Assembly: GCA_030522415.1 (NCBI GenBank)
Contig: CM060114.1
Span: 23,541,304 to 23,605,303 of the forward strand
Length of the DNA: 64,000 nt
From: Channallabes apus
Taxonomy: Eukaryota > Chordata > Actinopteri > Siluriformes > Clariidae
Direction of reading: 5' to 3'
Shown: positions 30,510 to 39,775 of the stretch, piece after piece
Numbering within the stretch: position 1 is the first letter of the stretch
How the letters are laid out: each line of letters starts with the position of its first letter
Position numbers and translations under genes: made by a program
The notes under the pieces: model-generated
What the model was told of the DNA's origin: nothing
The model's database searches: none
What the model saw: only the letters and a program-made list of their open reading frames with translations

Positions 30510-32390
30510 ATGGAAATAACAATACTTCTTATGATCGGTTTGACTAGTAGTTGGGCCGTCAGAAGTGAAAAGAGCACACCAAAATGGAACACTGAAGAGA
30601 GACAAATACGTTGCGTACTAGCTACAATAACTAGAGCAAGAATGGTAGCTGGTTCATCAATGTGGGAAAGAACAGGAAATTGGGAAGGAACTTTTCAGAT
30701 AGAGGTAGACAAGTCACGACCCCAAGAAGATCAAGTGCGTATTTATGTAGAATTAGAGAAAACCCCTGGATCAAAAATGAAGATTGCGTTAGATGGATTG
30801 ATTGAGGCAATACCAACATCCAATCAATGGTGCGCATTTAATAAGTCAGCAAATGTCAAAATACGTGGTGTATGCTTAGCATATCCATATTTGCGTGGAT
30901 GTACGGCAAAAGTACCAGGCCAACCTAGCGTATCAGATGATGAGTCAGCAACCTATGTAACGGTAATTCCAGAAATAATAAAACAGGTACCTGGAAACAA
31001 AAAAGAATCTGACCAAACATGGAAAAATGATATGTTCTACCAATGGATGAAATTCACAGCTGATTCTTTAACAAATAAGGACTGCATCGTGTGTCATGAC
31101 AGAAGTCATAAGCCCCCAAGAGTGGCGATAACACAAGGAACAAAAGAATGTATAGATGATCCAGAATATAGTGAATCACGATTATGCCCCATCAGCTGTC
31201 TTTTACATTCAGCTGCAATAGATTATGGTCCAGAATGGATGCAGAATATAAGCAAATGCACGTATCATCCTGTAGAAACCATAGATGCTGTCCAACGAGA
31301 AATAACACCTGTGCAACAGACCTATCCTCTATGCATCTGTTCAGATGGAAGTATAGAAGTAGGAAATCTATCATCAAGTTGCAACGAAACACAGTCAGCA
31401 GCAGGTTTTTCCATAAAAATGAGACAGATATGCGACAATACAACAAGCAATATGTCATTCAGTGAGATAGTCAACGTACGACAACCAGACTTAAGATCAG
31501 GTACAACACCCTTAGCTGACATATTTTGGTACTGTGATGGAACCACAGTTAGACAGACTCTACCAAAGGACTGGAACGGATGCTGTGCTCCAGTATTACT
31601 AGAAGGAGAACTAATTGTAATAGGATTGCATGGCACGCAAAACAAAAGAAGCAAACGTGAGATAAAATTCTTGGACACGGTCGGTCAAGGGGAATTAAAG
31701 AAATGGGAAGAGTTTGATAAAGAGGGAGGAATAACAGTAAGTTGGGATGGAATTCCACTTGGCGTACCAACTGAACATGAGGTTATAAACAGAGTAGGAG
31801 GAGCATTTACGACAATCTTCCTCCCATGGGTTAAAATTTCTAAAAACGCAAGGTGGATAAACTTACTATGGTACAATCAACAGAGATTTTGGAATCACAC
31901 TTTAAGTGTTTTAGGATTAGTACAAGAACAATTAGACAGAACAACAATAATGACCATGCAAAATAGATTCGCCCTGGACACTATGTTAGCACCTCAACGA
32001 GGAGTGTACGCTTTAATTGGAGAAGACTGCTGTACATACATTCCAAGACATACAGGCCCTGATGGTAATATAACCAAAATACTAAGAGCCATGCGGAATC
32101 TGAGAGATGAACATGTTAGAGTCACCCAAGAAGTACAGAAAACTACCGCGTGGACCACATGGTTTGACTGGTTTAATCCTTCTAATTGGTACGGACTACT
32201 TGTGAAACTAGGCACAATTGTTCTGATAGTGTTAGGAACCCTACTCATTGCATCTTGCTGCGTTATTCCTCTGGCTAGAGCAAGCATTCAGAAAATGGTA
32301 GGACAATATACAGTTGTTGTGGAATATCACGACCAGACGACACCATATGAGGATGAGGAAGAGGAGTCGATTTATATGCAAATGAAGTGA
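30510..32390 (+). CDS. env: ERV envelope glycoprotein (open frame)
   Basis: About 626 codons from ATG 30510, chosen because a hydrophobic signal peptide (ITILLMIGLTSSWA) follows at once; the frame is open further upstream but without a better start. The surface unit has many Cys and N-glycosylation sites and a CIVC motif (31083-31094). A furin site RSKR ends at 31658. The transmembrane subunit has an ALDTMLAPQRGVY segment followed by CC (32028-32033). The residue at the first Cys position of the usual CX6CC is Tyr (codon 32007). A membrane anchor lies near 32199-32273, with a tail containing two Tyr motifs. No stop or frameshift is visible, unlike pol. A splice acceptor candidate lies at 30420. 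Confidence 0.85.
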   Translation: MEITILLMIGLTSSWAVRSEKSTPKWNTEERQIRCVLATITRARMVAGSSMWERTGNWEGTFQIEVDKSRPQEDQVRIYVELEKTPGSKMKIALDGLIEAIPTSNQWCAFNKSANVKIRGVCLAYPYLRGCTAKVPGQPSVSDDESATYVTVIPEIIKQVPGNKKESDQTWKNDMFYQWMKFTADSLTNKDCIVCHDRSHKPPRVAITQGTKECIDDPEYSESRLCPISCLLHSAAIDYGPEWMQNISKCTYHPVETIDAVQREITPVQQTYPLCICSDGSIEVGNLSSSCNETQSAAGFSIKMRQICDNTTSNMSFSEIVNVRQPDLRSGTTPLADIFWYCDGTTVRQTLPKDWNGCCAPVLLEGELIVIGLHGTQNKRSKREIKFLDTVGQGELKKWEEFDKEGGITVSWDGIPLGVPTEHEVINRVGGAFTTIFLPWVKISKNARWINLLWYNQQRFWNHTLSVLGLVQEQLDRTTIMTMQNRFALDTMLAPQRGVYALIGEDCCTYIPRHTGPDGNITKILRAMRNLRDEHVRVTQEVQKTTAWTTWFDWFNPSNWYGLLVKLGTIVLIVLGTLLIASCCVIPLARASIQKMVGQYTVVVEYHDQTTPYEDEEEESIYMQMK

Positions 32391-32552
32391 AAGAAGACCA
32401 ACTACACTGCATAATGGACAATTGACTATATCCTTATTGATCATATGTATATTGAAAATGTATCTAGTGTAACAGCATATTTTTAACCTAACATATTTAG
32501 TCCATATTTTAAGTAACTATATCAGAGAAAAAGTAGTATTAGTAGAAGAAGT

Positions 32553-32849
32553 ATGTCTTGTATTTTGTGTTTTGTTTTTGTGTTTGTGTTTTGTTTCTGC
32601 TATACACGTATGTATTGCAGGATGGAACTGGTACCTGACCCAAGGTGGATAGTTTCCTGCACCGTCTGCTGTAACACATGGAACGAGGTTGCGGAAAAGG
32701 CCCCAACGAAAAAATGGGCAGAGTTGAGACATGATCTCGTTGACTGGCATCCACAACGCACGATAGGGAACAAGGAATTCATCACCAATGCCAACGTCTT
32801 GACAAATGGATCAAAGCAAGGACACAGGAGACGTTCAACCTTGACATGA
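32553..32849 (+). CDS. post-env ORF a (unknown)
   Basis: A frame open for 98 codons after env, with a second ATG at 32622. The segment from there contains SCTVCCNTWNEVAEKAPTKK and DLVDWHPQRTIGNKEFI, which looks like ordinary protein rather than random translation. I do not recognise it. It lies between env and the polypurine tract, where complex retroviruses keep accessory genes. A neighbouring frame stays open from about 32780 to 32943, so a frameshift may split one larger gene here. Confidence 0.4.
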   Translation: MSCILCFVFVFVFCFCYTRMYCRMELVPDPRWIVSCTVCCNTWNEVAEKAPTKKWAELRHDLVDWHPQRTIGNKEFITNANVLTNGSKQGHRRRSTLT

Positions 32850-32900
32850 GCACAGGACTTCATCTGGTAACAACTTCATATCAGCTTGGGAGACATCTGA

Positions 32901-33293
32901 AGTTGCATCTACAGAGGCATTGGGATCGAAGAAGATTGGGCTGCATATGATATTTGTGGGATAGTTGAATTTGACGATGTGTACATGGCAGCAACTAAGA
33001 CCATAACCAAAGTAATGTTGGGGGATGACATCTTATGGAGAAATACACCAATATCCCTGCAACGTGCGCTGGATGCTCTTCCAAAAGCCGATGAAGTGTG
33101 GTTAGACTTTTTGCGCTTAGAGACGGGCAGGATAAACCGCATTCCTCTATCTCAGCTGGCAAGCTGTAAGGACCTGTATGTGATCGAATTCACAGACGAG
33201 GATCGTAAGACCTGTACTGAAGAGGGGTCTGAAAATCTTGACACACTATCCTTAACCTACAGGGACCCTAATGGACTGCTTAAATGCCTTTGA
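32901..33293 (+). CDS. post-env ORF b (unknown)
   Basis: Open from 32901 to 33293, but the only in-frame ATG near the front is 32985. The coding-like block begins upstream of that ATG (EEDWAAYDICGIVEFDD), so this is probably a downstream exon or the rear half of a gene broken by frameshift. It continues with VYMAATKTITKVMLGDD, SLQRALDALPKADEVWLDF, then RINRIPLSQLASCKDLYVI. No family recognised. It ends just before the TTAA-flanked MITE. Confidence 0.4.
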   Translation, partial: SCIYRGIGIEEDWAAYDICGIVEFDDVYMAATKTITKVMLGDDILWRNTPISLQRALDALPKADEVWLDFLRLETGRINRIPLSQLASCKDLYVIEFTDEDRKTCTEEGSENLDTLSLTYRDPNGLLKCL

Positions 33294-33302
33294 TGGTTTT
33301 AA

Positions 33303-33518
33303 CACTAGAAGCGCCGTGCCAGTGTGACCTACTTATAACGAGCAAAACAGCTTCATACTGGCTTTTACTGGTGTGATTTTGAAAATTTAAGCATGCTGGG
33401 TGATTAAGCTCACAGATCTAGGAAAAGTCATGAAAGGAGGGTCCTGGATTTTGATCGAATGTGAAGTATTTTTTTCCCCCCATTGCGGTCAAATGACCGG
33501 TGCTCGGCGCTTCTAGTG
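33303..33518. mobile_element. piggyBac-like MITE, 216 bp
   Basis: Terminal inverted repeats CACTAGAAGCGCCG and CGGCGCTTCTAGTG (14 bp, perfect) are flanked by TTAA at 33299-33302 and 33519-33522, the target duplication of piggyBac-type transposases. No ORF. It is inserted in the post-env region of the ERV. Confidence 0.85.
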
Positions 33519-33522
33519 TTAA

Positions 33523-34232
33523 ATGTTTGTCATATATGTATTATTATACAGGATGAGGTCCTGGTGATGTATACACTGTCGAGCATGAAAAGCTGGCAAG
33601 GTGTGGAATTTTTCCTTCTGAATTGGCTATACTGAAGGTTTTTTCGCCCACCTCTGGACTCATCATATTATAACCATTGCATGCTTATTATATTCTCATA
33701 TATGTTTATGCTTATATTTACTCATTTTCAATTGTTTTTCCTAAATGGATGGTTTAGTGAGGGGGTAATATGTAAGGTTGTAAGGTTTTAAAAGTTCTAA
33801 AACTTTAGGTTTCTTTGCTTAAGCTATTAAATTTAAATTTAAGTAATATGTAAGACTTTATATGTAAGATTTCTTTGAATCAGATTTTTCTATGACTTTG
33901 ATTTAAAATTATTTAAGATTATTCTTTAGTATTAAGGTTCTTTAAAGGTTCTTTAAGATTATTTCTGAAAGGTTGATTAGAGTTAGGTCATAATTTTGAT
34001 GAAAAGTTACTAGTTCAAGGTTTATTTCGTAGTTTTCTCCTATTCTATAAGGATTAATATTAATGTGTAAGGTTTATTTCTTGTTTCTGTAGTAATATGT
34101 AAGGTTAAGGTTCATAAGTTAAGCATTGCTTAAATTCATTGTTTAAATTCTGTTAATGTTCATAAGTTAGTAAGTAAGCATTATTATCTCTTTACTTTTC
34201 TTTATGCTCTTTTATGTGACTTAAAAGTCACA
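33523..34232 (+). other. ERV 3' untranslated region, AT-rich repeats
   Basis: No gene. Very AT-rich, with recurrent TAATATGTAAG and AAGGTTTATTTC words (about 33767, 33845, 34092 and again at the 3' LTR start). A polypurine-like site precedes the first of these (33759). Confidence 0.6.
33757..33776 (+). promoter_or_regulatory. second polypurine-tract-like site
   Basis: GAGGGGGTAATATGTAAG at 33759-33776 differs by one base from the 18 bases that span the true tract and LTR start at 34233-34250. Confidence 0.5.
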
Positions 34233-34244
34233 GAGGGGGAAATA
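34233..34244 (+). promoter_or_regulatory. ERV polypurine tract
   Basis: GAGGGGGAAATA directly before the 3' LTR (TGTAAGCATA at 34245). This is the expected plus-strand primer. Confidence 0.8.
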
Positions 34245-34818
34245 TGTAAGCATATTTTAATTACATATATTTGTGCATGCAGTAATATTACAGAAAACTA
34301 TTGATTTTATCTTATGGATGTGAGATGAAGTAAACGGAGTTGAGCCAAGGACAATGTGATGTCATAGTACCAAAGACACCATGTGATGTTCAGTATACAG
34401 TAAGCACCCAACAAACCTTAGATTAGCAGCCATCTTAGAGATTTAATAGTAACCCTAGAAACGACACCAGATCAGCAGATATGACATAGCCCCAGACCTG
34501 ATGTAATCTCAGACATGGGGTGATCTTAACTGTGATGTAACAGGCATTGGATACACAAGCAACATGTCAAATTAAATAACCAAAAAACACACACACACAC
34601 ACACACACACACAGTGATCTGAATAATAAGTTTAATAAAGAAATAGACACAAAATAGTATGTGTATCTACATAGTGAATATTATACAATACAAAGTATTA
34701 GGCCCAACATAAAAAAGTGTAAAAAATACATGGGGCCTGGGTAAGCATCAGAAGCAAAATAAAATGAGAAGTCAATTAGCAAAACCTCCTGTGAGGAAGG
34801 GCAACACTAATTTAAAAA

Positions 34819-37402
34819 TCAGTGAAAAGAAATAGAAACAGAAATGCCGCAATTTGGATTTGGCACAGGTGCGGAAGCAAAATCTGTTTGGGTACCAACA
34901 GACACTTTAACATCGGTCTGGGTGCCAACACTTACGTGACAAACAGGTCTTAAGAGTAGCGGATCTGGCGTTGTAGATTCAGGCCGTACAGGCCTAAAAG
35001 AAAATGGATAAGGGCTATCCGCACGCGGCCTCTTAGAAGGACCCGGTTTGGGATCAACATTCTTGGAAAAAGTGAGACCTGTCTCCTCTAGGAACTGCAG
35101 TAACGAAGCAGATGGCTTGGGCTCATCCTCAGTAAACCTCACCGAGGCCCGGTCCATGACAGGTTCAGTAGGAGTGTAGTCAGTAGGACTGTGAGCCGGA
35201 CTGCTCTGGCTGTCCGAGTCGTCCAAAGCGACGTGGTGATCATTCGTGCAGATGCGATTAGCTATAAGAATAAAAATATAAGGATAAAAATACGTAAATA
35301 CAATAAAAGTCACAAACTTAGACAAATAATTAACCCTCTGAGGTCCGCGAACGCATATATGCGTTTTGAGGTGTTTTCCCCTGATGACGCCAATAAGAAC
35401 TTAAATTACACTTTCAGTTTTGATCGTACAGACAAGATCTATATATTAATCGAATCTGTAAAGTGTCTACTTTTTTTTGTATGCACACATGTTAAAAAGA
35501 AAACTTTGTGCATTAATAAAATAAATAAAATAAACCGGGTGCGCTTTCAGCCGTCTCAGTCTCCGCCAAAATCTTTTTGAAACACGTCACTAAAATGAAC
35601 TGAAACTCCGCGAATACTGCACACACAGACATGAGAAATATATCTATAGAAAGCTTAAAGGGTCTACTTTTAAATGATGCAGGTCACCGTGAAAACAAAT
35701 AATCTGCTTTTATGTAATCCGTATGAAAGTAAGGAGTGGTACAGATTCTCCTGTATCGGCTCATTACAGCTAATGTGCTCCCGCCTCCCTGCGCGCGCGC
35801 TGTTCATATGGAAATGACCTGAGGTGAGGCAGGTAATCACGTGCACACCCCCAGGGCATAAAACAACAAGCTGCATCTTACTTACTGTTTCTGCGCGTTT
35901 GAATGATGTCACGCTACACGGGTGAAGAAGCGCTTCAGATGGACAGCGATGAAGAATTTACTTTCTCATCAGAGGAAGAGACTCAGACGAGGAACGGCTT
36001 TATTTAGAACAACGTCTGGACTCCACGGAGGATGTAATTCCTGACCAGTAAGTCTTTTATTCTCACCATCACTGCTCTATATTTTATATGTACATTTGGA
36101 AAATACTAAATACCAGCGAGAGTAAAATTGGTTAAAATATTAAATATGCACGTTACTTACAAGCCCGCAATAAAATCTGATTACGATCTGTCTAAAGTTT
36201 TATTATTTTATATATACACACGTGTTTTGTATTGTTTTGACCGTGTTTCAGATGGTCAAATTGTTCACCAGCTGTTGTTTGTGAATGATTGTATGCGCGT
36301 CCATTCTTCAAGTTTCAATTTTAGTTTTTGTTTAGGACTGTGGCTGCATCACCGGCGCGTGCACAAGAAAGTCACGTGAGTGTCGTTCAGTTTCGAGTTC
36401 ACTGGAGAACCACGAGTAAGTGCACATTCAGTATATCCTAGATGTTAGTTAAATATAACTATATTATATAAATATATAATACAATATATTCATCATAGTC
36501 AACTGTAGTGTATTGTAGAAAAAATATAGTAAAGTGTTGGTAAAGTCATTTGTTCTGGTAATTACAAAGAGCTGTTGTTGTTTTCTATATTATAATATAC
36601 AGTATATAGGCCTATATATATATGTGTGTGTGTGTGTGTGTTTATATATCTATATATTATTGTTAGCTATATTTTCTGTTATAGTGATTGCAGTAATGCT
36701 GCTAAAAAGTCAACTTTGATTGTTCCTAATAAACTGTTTAACTGAACTCGCAAATGAATCTCAAGATTTTTTTGTGTGTCAAATATATTCTCAAATAACC
36801 TAAACACTGAAAATATATAAACTTATTTTATCCTCAGATTCTTTCTTGTAACTCTCCTCTCTCAGTCATACCTGTCTGATGGCTCATTATGCAGATCAGT
36901 ATGCAGGCCTTTGTCTTCTCAGGTGTGAATCACTGCATTAGTAATGATAGATCACGCCTTCTCGCATAGACCCTTTACACTCAAAAAGTGACTTAAAAAG
37001 TGTTAATCACTATATTGTTTTCTGTGAGCAAGTAAACAAGATCATTTTCACATCATTTTGAAGTAAAAACACTAGTCCACCAGCCCTTGTGAAACAATGT
37101 CTTGTGAACAAATTGTCTGTATGAGTTTCATGGCCTTATTTCAGCTACTTTTTTTTTCACAAAACTTACTAACCACGCATAATATTTTTTTCCTAAAAAA
37201 TGCAAACACGTACATTCATTTTGGTCACGTATTATTGTAGAACAGTTTGTACTGATTACAAGAAAAATACAGGTTGGTCAATAATATATTATAAGTAGCT
37301 GAAAAAAGCACAAATATCAGAGCATGTCCAAACATCTCAAGGGCCCCAAAATCACCCCGGACCTCAGAGGGTTAAAATAATATGTAAAAGATGCTTACCC
37401 AT
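34819..37402 (-). CDS. antisense LTR gene, 3' LTR copy (two exons, open)
   Basis: Exon 1 holds the ATG at 37402-37400, followed by the donor GTAAGC at 37398. The predicted intron runs to the acceptor TTCTTATAG ending at 35262 and contains the 2-kb piggyBac derivative. Exon 2 runs 35261-34819 without a stop, in phase with the ATG. The predicted product is about 150 residues: acidic Ser/Asp-rich N-terminus (DDSDSQSSPAHSPTDYTP), FTEDEPKPSASLLQFLEE, a basic SKRPRAD cluster, a Pro-rich stretch and two VSVGTQTD repeats. TQT motifs of this kind bind dynein light chain LC8 in other proteins. No homologue recognised. Unspliced, the frame opens at 35325 with a hydrophobic stretch encoded by the intron. 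Confidence 0.5.
35334..37371. mobile_element. piggyBac-type element, internally deleted (2.04 kb)
   Basis: Ends CCCTCTGAGGTCCG and CGGACCTCAGAGGG (14-bp inverted repeats), flanked by TTAA at 35330-35333 and 37372-37375. The 5' LTR shows the empty site (ATAATTAAAATAAT). A perfect palindrome AACGCATATATGCGTT lies just inside the left end (35350-35365). It contains the first codons of a piggyBac-like transposase (35903-36007), but the catalytic domain is missing. Confidence 0.9.
35903..36007 (+). pseudogene. piggyBac transposase N-terminal remnant
   Basis: ATG 35903 opens a 34-codon frame, SRYTGEEALQMDSDEEF followed by an acidic run, which resembles the acidic N-terminus of fish piggyBac (PGBD-like) transposases. 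It stops at TAG 36005; the DDD catalytic region is not found in the remaining 1.3 kb. Confidence 0.6.
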
Positions 37403-37945
37403 GGCCTGTCTCTTGAAAACTGTAGAGTAAAGCGGAAGCACCAAGAATTTATAGCAGACGTAAGCGCCACCCCAATATTTTTTAAGTTGAACAACAAAAG
37501 TGAAAAGATAATGGAAACTAATTTGAAAGGAAAATAAGTTATATTGGAAGCAAAATTTGGTAAAAGATGGAGTCAGATAACGAGGTATATGACGTATAAT
37601 GAAAATGTAATTTTATTGGTTGAAAAATTTGATAAGGAACCATAAAATAATAATGAGCAAATGAGGGGGCCAGATGAGCGTCCCGCCCCCTGTAAAACTG
37701 TATAAAAGAAGGCACCGATGTCACAGTAGATCAGTCTGTTCTTGGTGATGCTCTGAGTCACAGCTTAGGCATCTTCAAGACTGGCTCACTTTGTTTTATT
37801 GTTGCAATAAAACTTATCCTTGCGTCATCTAGATCTACATGGAATCCAGAGTCTTTCTTTAATTTATTTTATTCAAGTTACAGTATTTGTTTAATGTTTT
37901 AAATTAGGGCAACTTCGGTGTGGGGAGAATAAAAAATCCACCACA

Positions 37946-39055
37946 CAGGCTTAGGCTACAAAAAGATTTCCAAAGCCTTGAACATCCCACGGAGCACTGT
38001 TCAAGCGATCATTCTGAAATGGAAGGAGTATGCCAGAACTGTAAACCTTCCAAGATAAGGCCGTCCACCTAAACTCACAGGCCGAACAAGGAGTGCGCTG
38101 ATCAGAAATGCAGCCAAGAGGCCCATGGTGACTCTGGACGAGCTGCAGAGATCTACAGCTGGCAAAGTTGGCCTTTATGGAAGAGTGGCAAGAAGAAAGC
38201 CATTGTTAACAGAAAACCATAAGAAGTCCCATTTGCACAGCAAACAGGTGGAAGAAGGTGCTCTGGTATCATCAGACCAAAATGGAACTTTTTGGCCAAA
38301 ATGCAAAACGCTATGTGTGGCGGAAATCTAACACTGCACATCACTCTGAACACACCATCCCCACTATCAAATATGCTGGTGGCAGCATCATGCTCTGGGG
38401 GTGCTTCTCTTCAGCAGGGACAGGGAAGCTGGTCAGAGTTGATGGGAAGATGGATGGAGCCAAATACAGGGCAATCTTGGAAGAAAACTTCTTGGAGTCT
38501 GCAAAAGACTTGAGGCTGGAGGTTCACCTTCCAGCAGGACAACGACCCTAAACATTAAAGCCAGGGCAACAATGGAATGGTTTAAAACAAAAAATATCCA
38601 TGTGTTAGAATGGCCCAGTCAAAGGCCAGATCTAAATCCAATTGAGAATCTGTGGCAAAATCTCAAAGCTGCTGTTCACAAACGCTGTCCATCTAATCTG
38701 ACTGAGCTGAAGCTGTTTTGCAAAGAAGAATGGGCAAGGATTTCAGTCTCTAGATGTGCAAAGCTGGTAGAGACATACCCTAAAAGACTGGCAGCTGTAA
38801 TTGCAGCAAAAGGTGGTTCTACGACGTATTGACTCAGGGGGCTGAATAATTACACACACCCCACTTTTCAGTTATTTATTTGTAAAAAAAAAAAAAATGT
38901 TTGGAATCATGTATGATTTTTCGTTCCACTTCTCACGTGTACACCACTTTGTATTGGTCTTTCACGTGGAATTCCAATAAAATTTATTCATGTTTGTTGC
39001 TGTCATGTGACAAAATGTGGAAAAGTTTGGGGCCGAATACTTTTGCAAGCCACTG
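37946..39055 (+). repeat. Tc1-A right part, piece 3
   Basis: Resumes the Tc1 transposase gene after the ERV (CAGG duplicated, then CTTAGGCTACAAAAAGATTT) and runs to the right terminal repeat TACTTTTGCAAGCCACTG at 39038-39055, followed by TA. Confidence 0.9.
37950..38832 (+). pseudogene. Tc1-A transposase, remainder (dead)
   Basis: Contains the helix-turn-helix block (KISKALNIPRSTVQAIILKW), a stop soon after, then GRPPKLTGRTRSALIRNAAK and later VLEWPSQRPDLNPIENLWQ with the third catalytic residue (Glu). The first catalytic Asp block (WSDETKM in the sister copy) reads WYHQTKM, and the region around the second Asp is frameshifted. Part of the segment between the two DNA-binding subdomains and the core is deleted compared with the copy at 42.2-42.9 kb. 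Confidence 0.8.
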
Positions 39056-39709
39056 TATATTATTTCATACACAATTTGGAGCTTCTTGTCCTTCTACTTT
39101 TATTGACATATTAATACCATTACTGTACAACTTTGTTGTGTTCGTTGACATCTAATGACTTGTAATCAGTAACGCAGTGAAGCAGTATAAGGATATATTT
39201 CTTGGTAGAGATTTTAAAGCACCTACAGTGGTTACTCAATCGGGATAACCATTCCGCCGCGCACACCGCCGTTTAAAGGCAACAGCGGCCAAAATAAATC
39301 AGTTGCATTTCAAAGTCATTCGTAAGAAGGCAGTCAGGTGGCGCAAAGTGACATTTTCATTCATCGCAATAAATACAACAGTGATGGTAATTTCCACAAC
39401 AAACATGAAAAATCTGAACCAGAGCTATTGATGTGTACTGTACAATAATGAGTAAAAAAATTTTTATAGTAGATTTATTAACTGAAATAAATGACCATAT
39501 TTTTCAAGAGAATTTTCAAGCCCCACTCATCAAACAAAATTATAACGAAATCGGCCAAGTTTACTATTTATTTAAATATAAATTACTAAACCAATAAGAT
39601 CAAATAACACCAAGTTATTATTATAACAGGTTTACTTCGTCACTTATCTAGAGCTTGCTTTCAAAGAAGTCGAGTGCCTTATTAATGTCACTGGGGTGCA
39701 TTGTCTCTA

Positions 39710-39775
39710 AGTCTTGGTGTAGCGGTTAGAGTGCTCAGCCAGAGATCTACAAAGCGTTGGCTTGAATCCCGAGTG
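39710..39775 (+). repeat. tRNA-like block T4
   Basis: Counterpart of T1 in H2: box A TGGTGTAGCGG (39715-39725), box B weakened to GGCTTGAATCC. Confidence 0.55.

Larger units (their letters stand above)
13845..37945 (+). mobile_element. endogenous retrovirus (class I / epsilon-like provirus)
   Basis: A provirus with LTRs at 13845-15497 and 34245-37945, both starting TGTAAGCATA and ending CCACCACA, and a 4-bp CAGG target duplication. Order: 5' LTR, tRNA-Trp-type primer site, leader, two small ORFs, gag, UGA, pro, extra domain, RT, RNase H, integrase, env, post-env ORFs, polypurine tract, 3' LTR. Removing later insertions (15879-21341, 33303-33518, 35334-37371) leaves about 16.4 kb, large for a retrovirus. 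LTR differences are about 1 percent by eye. gag (mostly) and env are open; pol is broken by several frameshifts and stops. Assignment rests on env (CXXC in SU, CC motif in TM), the single zinc knuckle and the in-frame gag stop. Confidence 0.9.
34245..37945 (+). repeat. ERV 3' LTR, split by a piggyBac derivative
   Basis: LTR sequence at 34245-35333 and 37376-37945, about 1.66 kb when the insertion is ignored, matching the 5' LTR. TATAAAAG lies at 37701 and AATAAA at 37806. The CA tract (34587-34613) is longer than in the 5' LTR. It ends CCACCACA at 37945, followed by CAGG and the resumed Tc1 gene. Confidence 0.9.
10317..39055 (+). mobile_element. Tc1-like transposon hosting a nest of insertions
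   Basis: The left terminus CAGTGGCTTGCAAAAGTA at 10317 and the inverted right terminus ending at 39055 are each flanked by TA. The element is present as three pieces, 10317-10551, 13645-13844 and 37946-39055, about 1.54 kb in total, the normal length of a Tc1 element. They are separated by a Gypsy-type LTR element and by the ERV. Its sister copy at 41.8-43.4 kb confirms the continuity across both breakpoints. Confidence 0.9.

Noticed and set aside
32553..33293. Post-env ORFs as a retroviral cyclin or other known epsilonretrovirus accessory gene
   Set aside because: No recognisable cyclin-box or other known motif in the translations.
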